NCBI GenBank assembly: GCA_003576905.1
Contig: QEVG01000006.1
Coordinates: forward strand, 99,912-163,911
Length of the DNA stretch: 64,000 nucleotides
Source of the DNA: Planctomycetota bacterium
GTDB lineage: Bacteria; Planctomycetota; Phycisphaerae; UBA1845; UTPLA1
Direction: 5' to 3'
Position 1 is the first letter of the stretch. Every line of letters begins with the position of its first letter. This document shows positions 27,084 through 36,500 of the stretch, piece by piece. The notes beneath the pieces were generated by a model, which was not told the DNA's origin, ran no database searches, and saw only the letters and a list, made by a program, of their open reading frames with translations. A program made the translations under genes and the position numbers.

Positions 27084-28568
27084 ATGACTATTAACGCAAC
27101 CGTTCTCAAAAACACCGTCGCCCGCTGTCGTGAGCGCGGCGTCATCATTCCCACCTTCGCGCAGATGCGCGATCCGTCGCGCGTCCCGCAGAAAATCAAG
27201 GATCGCCTCAAGGGCGTCGGGCTATGGGACATCGACCCGGTCAATCTGTTCCGCATCACGTGGAAAAATGAGCCTGTCGAGCGCGGAGGCCTGTACAACG
27301 ACGGAAACTGGATCGAATTCCCCTCCAGCCTCACCGGCGTGCCCGCACGCATCGTCGGAATCGTCGGCAAGTGGTTCCCCACCGGGGCCCACAAGGTCGG
27401 CGCGGCCTTCGGCTGCATCGTGCCGCGGCTGGTCAGCGGCGCGTTCGACGTCACAACGCAGAAGGCCGTCTGGCCCAGCACGGGCAACTACTGCCGCGGC
27501 GGGGCCTTCGACTGCGCCCTGCTCGGGTGCCATGCTGTCGGCATTCTCCCGGAGGAGATGAGCCGAGAGCGCTTCGACTGGCTCCGCCGGATCGGTGCCG
27601 AGGTCATTGCCACGCCCGGCTGCGAGTCCAACGTCAAGGAGATTTACGACAAGTGCTGGGAAATCCGCCGCACCCGCCCCGACTGCGTCATCTTCAACCA
27701 GTTCGAGGAGTTCGGCAACGCGGTCTGGCACTACCACGTGACCGGGGGAATCATCGAGGGGGTGTTTAACCGGCTGGCCGGGGGGAAGACCCAGGTTGCC
27801 AAAATATCAAAAGGTCAGAACCTGCGCCTAAGCGGATTCGTTTCAGCCACCGGCTCTGCCGGCACCATCGCCGCCGGCGACTACCTCCGCACGATCTCGC
27901 CGCACGTGCGGGTTGTCGCCACCGAGGCATTGCAGTGCCCCACCCTGCTTCAGTGCGGCTTCGGCGGCCATCGCATCGAGGGCATCGGCGACAAGCACAT
28001 TCCCTGGATTCACAACGTACGAAACACCGACGTCGTGGCGGCTGTTGATGACGAGGCCTGCATCGCCCTCATGCGCCTCTTCAATGAACCGGCGGGACAG
28101 ACGTTCCTCACCGCCGAGGGAATCGCGGAGCCGCTCGTGGGGCAACTCCCCACGCTCGGCATTTCCTGCATCTGCAATCTGATGGCGGCCATCAAGACGG
28201 CGAGGATGTTCGAGATGGACGCTCGAGATGTCATCTTCATCCCCTTGACCGACTCCATGGAGCTATACGGCAGCCGCATCGAAGAATACCGGAAGTCGCA
28301 GGGCGCATACACGGCAACGCACGCGGCCCGACATTACGAGCGGTACCTCCTCGGCGCGGCGGTCGAGCACATGCGCGAGCTGACCTACTTCGACCGCAAG
28401 GCCCTGCACAACTTCAAGTATTTCACCTGGGTCGAACAGCAGCAGCGATCCGTCGAAGACCTCCGCCGCCTGTGGGATCCAGACTTCTGGACGGAGACTT
28501 TCGCCCAGGTGAGCGAGTGGGACCACCGGATCGAACAATTCAACGAGGCGACCGGCCTCCTCAAGTAG
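27084..28568 (+). CDS. Fold-type II PLP-dependent enzyme of unknown substrate
   Basis: 494 residues related to the tryptophan-synthase beta/cysteine-synthase superfamily. The PLP lysine is Lys104 in PTGAHKVGAAFG, and the loop STGNYCRGGAF binds the cofactor phosphate. A ~60-residue N-terminal extension and a long C-terminal helical part set it apart from CysK and from ThrC. Immediate linkage to threonine synthase suggests an amino-acid beta-elimination or replacement step near threonine or homoserine metabolism, but this is inference. GTG/ATG ambiguity is absent: the ATG at 27084 is clear. Confidence 0.75.
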   Translation: MTINATVLKNTVARCRERGVIIPTFAQMRDPSRVPQKIKDRLKGVGLWDIDPVNLFRITWKNEPVERGGLYNDGNWIEFPSSLTGVPARIVGIVGKWFPTGAHKVGAAFGCIVPRLVSGAFDVTTQKAVWPSTGNYCRGGAFDCALLGCHAVGILPEEMSRERFDWLRRIGAEVIATPGCESNVKEIYDKCWEIRRTRPDCVIFNQFEEFGNAVWHYHVTGGIIEGVFNRLAGGKTQVAKISKGQNLRLSGFVSATGSAGTIAAGDYLRTISPHVRVVATEALQCPTLLQCGFGGHRIEGIGDKHIPWIHNVRNTDVVAAVDDEACIALMRLFNEPAGQTFLTAEGIAEPLVGQLPTLGISCICNLMAAIKTARMFEMDARDVIFIPLTDSMELYGSRIEEYRKSQGAYTATHAARHYERYLLGAAVEHMRELTYFDRKALHNFKYFTWVEQQQRSVEDLRRLWDPDFWTETFAQVSEWDHRIEQFNEATGLLK

Positions 28569-28650
28569 CGCGCAAAGGCCGCTGTCCCGCCCCACATTCG
28601 ACGGCGCCGACGCGCGATCCTCGACTACCCGCGCCCCGGCAAATCATGAG

Positions 28651-28673
28651 GTCTCGGCCGCGCGGCCGGAGAC
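28651..28673 (+). terminator. Hairpin after the PLP gene, weak terminator
   Basis: GTCTC-GGCCG pairs with CGGCC-GAGAC across a one-base bulge; GGGCATTTATT follows. The U-tract is poor. Confidence 0.4.
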
Positions 28674-28763
28674 GGGCATTTATTCCCCCACGCGCGACAC
28701 ATAGTCGGGCAGACACTGCTTTCATTATTCTCGCAAACGTGCATTCAAAACGCGGCGTCCGTT

Positions 28764-28769
28764 TATAAT
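28764..28769 (+). promoter_or_regulatory. Candidate -10 box before the NfeD-like/flotillin operon
   Basis: A perfect TATAAT about 50 bp before the ATG at 28820. No convincing -35 was found at normal spacing, so an activator or an alternative sigma factor would be needed. Confidence 0.35.
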
Positions 28770-28819
28770 TGTCGGCCTCTCGGCCGCATGTCATAATTAA
28801 CGCGAACGGAGAGGGTCCG

Positions 28820-29473
28820 ATGCAGATTTCCGCGCTGACACTGCTGTCCACCTTCGGAGCGACGCTTCTGGCCTTCGGCCTCGGCCATGCCTACTGGGCG
28901 GCACTCGGCCTCGGCGGGACCGTCTTCGTCGGCAGTTTTCTGCTCAGCGGAATCGGCGACAGCGGCGGAGGCGGCGACGTCGATGCAGATGCGGACGCCG
29001 ACACCGACAGCGGCGCCGACCATTCCCACAGCCCGGGGCACGGCCACGCATCGTCGTCCGCACCCGGTTTCCTCAGCCCGATGATGGTCGCGTTTTTTCT
29101 CGTCTGTTTCGGCCTGATCGGCCTCCTGACGAGCCAATGGCAGTATCAGATGGGCGCGCGTTCGCTTATTCCCGCCGTCGGCGTCGGTGCGGTCCTCAGC
29201 TACCTGCTGCGAAAAGGTGTCGGCCTGATCTTCTCCGGCGCGACGGGCGGAAACGAGCCCCGCCCAGGCGAGGAAATCGGCCTACAGGCCGAAGTGATAA
29301 ACACGATTCCCGCCGACGGACCGGGAGCCGTCGCGTATGTCGTTCGCGGGATTCGATACACCCGGCCTGCCCGCAGCGCCACGCACGAGGTCCACCACAT
29401 CGGCGACAAGGTCGTCATCACGCGATCGGATCGCCAGGGCTGCATGGTCGCCGCGGGCGACCACGGAAAATAG
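28820..29473 (+). CDS. NfeD/YqiJ-like membrane protein
   Basis: 217 residues: a first transmembrane segment (LSTFGATLLAFGLGHAY), a His/Asp/Gly-rich low-complexity loop (about 52-85: DVDADADADTDSG, HSHSPGHGHA), two more membrane helices and a C-terminal OB-fold-like domain with GEEIGLQAEVINTIPADGPG and GDKVVITRSD. GGAGAGGG lies five bases before the ATG. NfeD-type proteins are usually encoded beside flotillins and act with them in membrane domains, and a flotillin gene follows here. Confidence 0.8.
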   Translation: MQISALTLLSTFGATLLAFGLGHAYWAALGLGGTVFVGSFLLSGIGDSGGGGDVDADADADTDSGADHSHSPGHGHASSSAPGFLSPMMVAFFLVCFGLIGLLTSQWQYQMGARSLIPAVGVGAVLSYLLRKGVGLIFSGATGGNEPRPGEEIGLQAEVINTIPADGPGAVAYVVRGIRYTRPARSATHEVHHIGDKVVITRSDRQGCMVAAGDHGK

Positions 29474-29606
29474 ATTCGCTGTGAACACGGATGCCCGGTC
29501 CGGCGCGGGCTGGCCTGAGCCGGCCGGTCCGGATAGGCTCCATCAGCTTGGACATGCTTTTCTCTAATGCGCGGCGGCGCGCGGCGGGCCGCAGGGAGGA
29601 CACGCG

Positions 29607-31142
29607 ATGCTCACAGATCCACGACACCTGTTCTTTGCGAGTGCGACGTCAGAGGCCGGCGGCGGGCTGATTGTCGGCGTCGTCATCGCCCTCCTGTTCT
29701 TCTCCGTGCTGATTTTTTACTCGTGGCGATACAAAAAGGTCGGTCCGAACCAGGCCTTGATAATCTACGGCCGCAAGGGCGAATCCGGGCCGCGCGTCTG
29801 CAAGGGCGGCGGCTCGATCGTGTGGCCGATCGTCGAGCGGTGCGAAGTCCTTTCGCTCGAATTGATGACCATCGACGTCACCACGCAGAAAATCTATACC
29901 GCAACCGGCGTCTCCATCAATGTCGAAGCAACCGCACAGGTAAAGATTCACGGCGACGAAGTGAGTATCAAGACCGCGTCCGAGCGGTTCCTGTCAATGC
30001 CCACAAATCAGATCATGGACGTTGCCCGCCAAACGCTCGAGGGCCATCTCCGTGCGATCGTCGGCACGCTGACCGTGGAACAGATCTACAAGGACCGTGA
30101 CGCTTTCGCCTCAAAAGTGCAGGAAGTGGCCACAGGCGATCTGGCGAACATGGGCATGGCCATCGACAGCTTCACCCTCCGCGACATTCAGGACGAGGAA
30201 GGCTACCTCGACGCCCTCGGAAAGCCGCGCACCGCTCAGGTCAAGCGCGACGCCATCATCGCCGAGGCCGAGGCCAAGCGCGATGCCGACATCAAGGCCG
30301 CACAGGCCAACCAGCTTGCCCGCGAGGCGGAATACATCGCCAACGCCAAGGTCGCCGAAGCCCAGCGCGACTTTGAAATCAAAAAGGCGGAGTACCAGGC
30401 GTCCGTCAATCTCAAGAAGGCGGACAGCGACCTGGCCTATGACCTTCAAAAGAACCGCACGGCCCAGGCGGTAAAGGCCGAAGAAATGAAGGTCATGATC
30501 ATCGAGCGCGAGAAGCGCATTGAGCTCGAAGAGAAGGAAGTTCTCCGCCGACAGAAGGAACTCCAGGGAACGGTCCACGCCTCCGCCGAAGCAGAGCGCT
30601 TCCGCATCGAGGCCATGGCACAGGCCGAGAAGGCCCGGCTCCAGGCCGAGGCCGAGGGCCGCGCCGCGCAGGAACGGGCAATCGGCGAGGGCCAGGCCGC
30701 TGCCACTCGCGCGCGCGGTACCGCAGAGGCGGAGATCATCCGCGCAAAGGGCGAAGCCGAGGCCCTCGCCATGGAGAAAAAAGCCGAAGCATGGCAGGGG
30801 TACAACCAGGCCGCCGTCATGGAAATGGTCGTCAAGGCGCTGCCCGAACTCGCCCAGGCCGTGTCCGCACCGCTGGCGAAGACCGACAAGATCACCATCG
30901 TCTCGACGGGCGGCGACGGCCACGGCGCCGGCGCCAGCAAGGTCACAAAGGACATCACCGACGTAATCGCTCAGTTGCCCCCGGTGATCGAAGCCCTGAC
31001 CGGCGCCGATCTCGCCGAGATCATCCGGGCATTGCCGGGCCTTCGAAAGAGCGACGGGGCAGCGGCCCCTCAGTCCCATGCGACCGGCGGCGGCTCCGAC
31101 GGCCCGAAATCGGCCAAGGGCTCGGACACGCGGCGGCTCTAA
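29607..31142 (+). CDS. Flotillin-like SPFH/band-7 protein
   Basis: 511 residues. One N-terminal transmembrane helix (IVGVVIALLFFSVLIFY) is followed by the SPFH domain (VGPNQALIIYG... VSINVEATAQVKI... LEGHLRAIVGTLTVEQIYKDR) and a long EA-rich coiled coil (about 210-400, many AEAEAKRDADIKAA-type heptads). The C-terminus is flexible. Flotillins organise membrane microdomains. GGGAGG precedes the ATG. With the NfeD-like gene it forms a YqiJ/YqiK-like pair, ended by the terminator at 31219-31249. Confidence 0.92.
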   Translation: MLTDPRHLFFASATSEAGGGLIVGVVIALLFFSVLIFYSWRYKKVGPNQALIIYGRKGESGPRVCKGGGSIVWPIVERCEVLSLELMTIDVTTQKIYTATGVSINVEATAQVKIHGDEVSIKTASERFLSMPTNQIMDVARQTLEGHLRAIVGTLTVEQIYKDRDAFASKVQEVATGDLANMGMAIDSFTLRDIQDEEGYLDALGKPRTAQVKRDAIIAEAEAKRDADIKAAQANQLAREAEYIANAKVAEAQRDFEIKKAEYQASVNLKKADSDLAYDLQKNRTAQAVKAEEMKVMIIEREKRIELEEKEVLRRQKELQGTVHASAEAERFRIEAMAQAEKARLQAEAEGRAAQERAIGEGQAAATRARGTAEAEIIRAKGEAEALAMEKKAEAWQGYNQAAVMEMVVKALPELAQAVSAPLAKTDKITIVSTGGDGHGAGASKVTKDITDVIAQLPPVIEALTGADLAEIIRALPGLRKSDGAAAPQSHATGGGSDGPKSAKGSDTRRL

Positions 31143-31218
31143 TCGCGCAGGTCAATACGACTCGCATACCGAGGCACTATCGGAGCCCTTCGCACCGGCG
31201 AAGCGGGAGGTTTGCGAC

Positions 31219-31249
31219 AAGGGCCTTCGCGAGATGTGAAGGCCCTTTT
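31219..31249 (+). terminator. Rho-independent terminator of the flotillin operon
   Basis: Perfect 10-bp stem AAGGGCCTTC/GAAGGCCCTT, 9-nt loop, then TTTT at 31246-31249. It lies 76 bp after the flotillin stop. Confidence 0.85.
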
Positions 31250-31327
31250 GCATTCAGCTGAGGGCGAGTATCTTGTATGGCTCGAATAATTCCACGCGAC
31301 TGCGAACAACCACCGGGATAACACACC

Positions 31328-31516
31328 ATGCAAGTTCGATTCGACTGCCCCGCCTGCAAGAAGTCTCACGTGCTCGACATGCCCGAGACCACCATTCACC
31401 TCACCTGCTCCCAGACCGGAAAGCACATGGAGCTGCGCCTCGGAGCCGGCGGAGAGGTAAAGGCCCGCGTTGTCGGGCTGAATGGCGAGGCCACGGTCGA
31501 AAGCGAAGAAGCCTGA
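31328..31516 (+). CDS. Small zinc-ribbon-like protein
   Basis: 62 residues: MQVRFDCPACKKSH begins with CPAC, a third Cys follows at position 27 (LTCSQTG), and the rest is two short strands and an acidic tail. Too few Cys for a classic four-Cys ribbon, though His residues could serve as ligands. Function unknown. Start is at the only ATG; the ribosome site is weak. Confidence 0.6.
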   Translation: MQVRFDCPACKKSHVLDMPETTIHLTCSQTGKHMELRLGAGGEVKARVVGLNGEATVESEEA

Positions 31517-31572
31517 TCGCCCGTCGTCGGCTCTCGGTAAGGACATTTGCCCGCGCCGCCCCGCCCGGCGCA

Positions 31573-32067
31573 TCAGGCGTCCGACTGCGCCTTGATCAGG
31601 TACCACGTCACGGTCGCAAGCAGGGCGATCAGCACGACCGGCAGAAACGCGGCCCCCAGCCGCGCGGCGTCACCACGGGCGATCTCCGTCATCCGCCACG
31701 TAAGAAACGCGAAGGTCCACACAATCTCGATTTTGAGCAGCGATATCAGCCGCCGCGCGAACGCATATTGCCGCGCCGCGTTCTCCGGCGTAATCGGCCA
31801 AAGGTAGTTGAACCGATGCGGGAATCTCATCGCGGCCGTCAGCATCAGGTACAGCGCCAGGGCTATTCCGGGCAGTATCCAGATCGAGCGCTTGTCGCCC
31901 CAGCCGTCCGGCTCTCCATCAAATCCAAAATGCGTCGGCACCGTCTCGGGCAGCGAGGACCAGTGAATCGCCGGCCACACAGCAAGAAACACCAGCCCCA
32001 GCAGAGCGGGAATCTCATAAATCAATTCGGTTGCGCGAAGCGGTGGCGGCAGGGGTCGGTCGTTCAT
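31573..32067 (-). CDS. DUF1648-containing membrane protein
   Basis: 164 residues with about four transmembrane helices and the DUF1648 signature LPETVPTHFGFDGEPDGWGDK after the first helix. Family members are small membrane proteins of unknown role, some related to SdpI immunity proteins. The ATG at 32067 was preferred to an open-frame start seven codons upstream. It lies 45 bp after the YihY gene on the same strand. Confidence 0.75.
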   Translation of the reverse strand: MNDRPLPPPLRATELIYEIPALLGLVFLAVWPAIHWSSLPETVPTHFGFDGEPDGWGDKRSIWILPGIALALYLMLTAAMRFPHRFNYLWPITPENAARQYAFARRLISLLKIEIVWTFAFLTWRMTEIARGDAARLGAAFLPVVLIALLATVTWYLIKAQSDA

Positions 32068-32112
32068 GGAGCGCGGACCTCCGGGCAAACTTTGAATTCC
32101 TCCGTACCTGGG

Positions 32113-33516
32113 TCAGGCAATTGAACGGAGCGGTGCGGCCGCACTCACGGGCGTAACCAGGATATCGGCAAGCGTCAGGTCGGCCAGTGCCGCGCGCGTG
32201 CGCGACTGGGCCTGCACAACGGCATCAATTACGTCGGACCCGTAAGACGCGCCGGCGCTCGATCCAAGCCGGGGATCGGCCACTTCAAGCACATCGAGCA
32301 CCCGAACTGTCGCCGGGGCCTTCGCGAGGGCGTACCGGCACTCGCGACCACCCGCCACCGGACACACGATGCCGGCATCGGCGAGCTGCTGCAAGAGCCG
32401 GGCGACCGAATCGGCGGGCAGCCGGAGTCGCGCGGCGACCTCCCCGAGCGCAATCGGCCCTTCGCCGCTGTCATGGCATGATGCCACCGCGGCCGCGGCG
32501 GCGAGCACGTCCGAAGGACCCAGCACCGTCTTCTCCGCCCGTTCGGCAAGCTCCATGCCCTCCAGATTCGCCGCCGTGTGGGCCAGCTCCGCGCCGAAAA
32601 GGAAGATGAGCCACGATAGATTTAGCCAGAACAAGAACAGCGGCAGCGCCCCGAGCACGCCGTACAGGTTTCCTTTCACGACCAGCCGCTCGACATAGAA
32701 TGAGAAGCCCCACTTCGCCAGCAGCCAGAGCGGCACCGCGATGACCGCTCCGCCGATCGCCGCTCGGAATCGCACCTGCGTATTGGGAAGCAGGGCAAAA
32801 GTCATCGAAAGCACCAGCACCCCCGCGACGATCGGCCCAAGTCGGCCGAACACCACGAGGAGCAGCCCGAACCAGGAGTCCCCCTGGATCGACGCCACGG
32901 CCTGCCTGCCAAGGAACACCGTTACCGCAAGCAGCAACGGGCCGAGCGTGGTCACGGACCAGTAGATGAGAATGCGCCGCGCGAGCGACCGGCTGCGCGG
33001 CGCTTCGAAGATCCGATTAAGCGACCGCTCGACCGTTGTTAGCAGCGTCAGCGCCGTCCAGATGAGCAGGAAACCGCCCACCGGCCCGATCCGCTGAAAC
33101 GTCAGCTTTGACTCGACGCCCGCCACGATTTTCTCGATTTCATCCGCGACGTTGATCACCTTGCCGCCCGGCGCGGTGGACGCCTCGGCCGGCATCGTCG
33201 TCGCGTCGTCATGCTCCGCGAGCACCGCGATCTGTGCAAAGCCCGAGGCATCCAGGAACTTGCGAAGCGTCTGCCGCGCGTCTTCCAGGACGCCCAGCGA
33301 CTTCATCGACAGAAGGGCGAGCACGAGAAACGGAATGAGCGCGAAGATCGTGCGAAACGAAAGCGCAGCGCTCATCGCCATGACGTTGTTCTCGCGCAGC
33401 CGCCGCGCGCAGAACCGCCACAAATTGATCTGAAACCGCAGAAACCTCGCCCACCGGCCAAGCTCGTGGCCCGGATCGGAGATCAGCCGCTCAATCGCCT
33501 TGCCGACGCCGTTCAT
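32113..33516 (-). CDS. YihY/BrkB family membrane protein with C-terminal winged-helix domain
   Basis: 467 residues. Residues about 35-310 are the YihY/BrkB transmembrane unit (NVMAMSAALSFRTIFALIP at the start and LFLFWLNLSWLIFLFGAEL near the end). After it comes an Rrf2-like winged-helix segment (about 340-440: PIALGEVAARLRLPADSVAR, LLQQLADAGIVCPVAGG, ALADLTLADIL). No Cys cluster for an Fe-S cofactor is seen in that segment. The old name RNase BN for this family is an error in the literature; its role is uncertain. Confidence 0.85.
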   Translation of the reverse strand: MNGVGKAIERLISDPGHELGRWARFLRFQINLWRFCARRLRENNVMAMSAALSFRTIFALIPFLVLALLSMKSLGVLEDARQTLRKFLDASGFAQIAVLAEHDDATTMPAEASTAPGGKVINVADEIEKIVAGVESKLTFQRIGPVGGFLLIWTALTLLTTVERSLNRIFEAPRSRSLARRILIYWSVTTLGPLLLAVTVFLGRQAVASIQGDSWFGLLLVVFGRLGPIVAGVLVLSMTFALLPNTQVRFRAAIGGAVIAVPLWLLAKWGFSFYVERLVVKGNLYGVLGALPLFLFWLNLSWLIFLFGAELAHTAANLEGMELAERAEKTVLGPSDVLAAAAAVASCHDSGEGPIALGEVAARLRLPADSVARLLQQLADAGIVCPVAGGRECRYALAKAPATVRVLDVLEVADPRLGSSAGASYGSDVIDAVVQAQSRTRAALADLTLADILVTPVSAAAPLRSIA

Positions 33517-33561
33517 GCCGTGCCCAGGTGCCGCCCCCGTCCGTCCCGAATCCCCGCCCGG

Positions 33562-36500
33562 CTACTTTTTCTTGTCGTCGCCGCCGATCACGCGACCGGT
33601 CTTGCCCTTCTTTTTCGGCTCGCGTGACGGCGCAGCCTTGGGTTTTTTGTCATCCCGGCCGCCGAGGCCGGGAATCAACCCGGGCTTGCGATCCGAATCG
33701 GGCTTGGGCGGCGCGTCCGCCTTGCGGTCCCCTTTTTCCCCGGCGCCGCCGAGCAGTTCGCCCGCTTTCTTCCGGGCCAGACCCTGAATCGCCCGATCAA
33801 TCAACGGCTTTGGATCGACGCGGCTCAGATCGAGCTTGGGATTCTCCCGAGTCCCGACCATGGGAATGTCGATCCGCGAACCGGCCAGCAATTCGGTGTA
33901 TTCGACGATCGGCCCCTTGACCCCGATGCGTTCGAGCAGCTCCGCCCGAACCGGCAGTGACACGACGAGATCCACTGTCTCGTCGAGGCCGACCGATCCG
34001 TAAAACTTGATGTCGAAATCGGGCGGAAACGTCAGCGTGAAGTCCTTATAGACGATTCGGCCCTCCTGGATGACGAAGTCGAGTCCGCTGACGAGAACGG
34101 CAAGCTGCTGATCGCGCGGCTGCCCGCCCAGAACGAGGAGCTCGCTCATGATGCCGCTGGGCTCGACCTTGAAATCAATGAGGTCCAGCCGCCCCGCGCC
34201 GTTCCCCTGCGACTTGAGCGATTCGCCGAACGGAAACACGATGTCCTGCACCGCCAGGGACGCCCGCCCTTCGACTTTGTTCATATACATGAAGATCGGG
34301 TTGATGCGGCTCAGGAGATTCGCCGCCAGCTCGCGCGTAACGACGACGTCCTGAAGCACATTGAGGCGGTCGGCCACGCGCAAGGTCGGGTCGTCGCCGG
34401 CGAAATCGACAACGCCCCCGAGGCGTACCGTCCCTCCGCCGTCCACCGCGAACTGCGATTCCGGAACATTGATCCGGCCGTCTTCCAGTTCCGGCGCGAG
34501 CGTTGCGGGCGACAGCTTTTCTCCCAGCACCGTCGCGGATTGCCAGGTCACATCCAGGCCGCCGCGAACGCCCTTGAACGGGGGCCGCGCGCCCGGCGCG
34601 CGGGCGGGCCCGGAAAGCCTGATGGGGCTGGCCGACGTTCCCTCAACCGAAAGCACCTCCCTTGTGCCCGGTGCCAGCGTGTGAATCACCGTCGTCAATT
34701 CGCGCCAAGAGGCTTCGTATTGACCCGAAAGCGCCAACATGCAGGCATTCTGATACTGGTCGATTCGGCCGCTGATCTCCGCCCGGAGCGGGCGCGAAGC
34801 GAGCCGCACGAATCGCACGTCCACACTGTCGGCGGCCGAATCGATACCCGTGTCGAACTCAAACGTCACGCGCTCCTCGCGATGGGCCTTTTCGCCCACG
34901 CCGACTTCCAGTGATTCGATGCCGCCCGTACCGGCGAACTGAACCCGACGGTTTGCCGACGTCGCCGTCGACTGCATCGTCAGCCGGCCCGCGATGCGCG
35001 GCGGCTCCTTCAACTTCGCAACACGGGCCAGCGCCGTGGCAAGCCGCGACAGGTCGCTCGCCGCCTGTACTTTCCCCTCGAATTGAAGCCCCCCGTTCAA
35101 CCGAATGCGCATGTCCGAGGCGCTCACCGCCGCCAGATCGCTTTCGAGCTTGACGCGGGCAAGTTGCACATCTTCGAAACCACCGGAGATCGTCGCCCCG
35201 GCTACCTGCGCCGTCGCATCCGAAGAGGTCAGCGAGCTGCCGTCTACGCCGATGCCCCGCGCGATCATGTTGCCCTCAACGCGAATCGGGTCCGCGGCCC
35301 CCGACCGCGCCGCCTTGATCTGCGATGCCAGCGCGCCGGAATAGCGGCGCAGTTCCGTCGTGCCCGGCGCGGCGAGCCGGTTTGCAAAAAAGCTCAGGTT
35401 CGCCTGCGACAGGTTGACGTCGGCGTCAAAGCCGCGCGTGTCGAATTGGTACCACCCGGTGGCGCTGGCGAGAACTTCGCCGTTCAGATCAGCCTCGACC
35501 TTCTCCGCCACGAATCGTTCGACCTTGTCGTCGCGAAGCTGGACGTATCCCTTGTTGCGAACCGTCGCCCTCGGCAGATCGAGCCGGACCTCACCCGAGG
35601 CGTATTTGACCGCGTCGGCGCCGGCGTCTAGCTGTACGTTGATCCGATCGTCTGACCGGGCCAGCGTCAGAAGTCCCTTCATGCGGCCGGCAAGCTCCAT
35701 TCGGCCGAAATCGAACACCCGTCCCAGTTCCTGTCGCAAACCCGTCAGGTCGGCGTCAATCTCCGCCCGGACATCGGCCGGCGAGCCGCTCGCCTCCACC
35801 GTCGCGAAACTGGAAGCGAGCCGGGCCTTGCGCACATTAAGTCCCTTTCCCGCATCCAGTGATGATTCAACCGCCAGGGTGATCGGCTGGAGCGTGACGC
35901 GGCCCGAACGGCCCTCGGCTACCACGTCCGACAGCCGGATTTCGCCGCCTGCCGTCGGCGCGGCGCTCCCCCGGATCGCCAGGCCCGATACCTCGAAACG
36001 GCCCGCCGCGATCCGCTGACCCTCGCGGACGTTGAGCAGGCCCGGCACCGCCCGATCAAGTGCCGCAAGATCAACACTCGCCTGGGCGTTCAACGTCAGG
36101 TCGGGCAGCGCGATCGAATCGCCCGTAAGCACGGCGCTCGCGATCTGTTCAAATGACAGGTCCAGCGGCTTTTCCGACGGCCGGTACTCGATGTCCGCGC
36201 TCGCCGTGCCGGCCTCGCCTTCAAGATTCGTGTTTGCGACGAGAAGCCCGTCTGACATGAGCGCCTGGCCGCGCACGGAAAGATTGATGGGCCGGACCGC
36301 CCCGTCCGCGTTTCCGGCGGATTCCAGTCCGCTGACGCTGATCGAGTAGTCGCCTTGAATGTTCCCCGCATCAAACGTCGCGTCGAGCCGAAAGCCGGTC
36401 TTGCCGCGAATCTCCTGCTTCGGCAGGACAACCGCGCACACCGGGCCAAGGTCAACATCGCCCTTGGTTGCCAGCGCGACCGTGCCTCGCGCCTTGTCGA

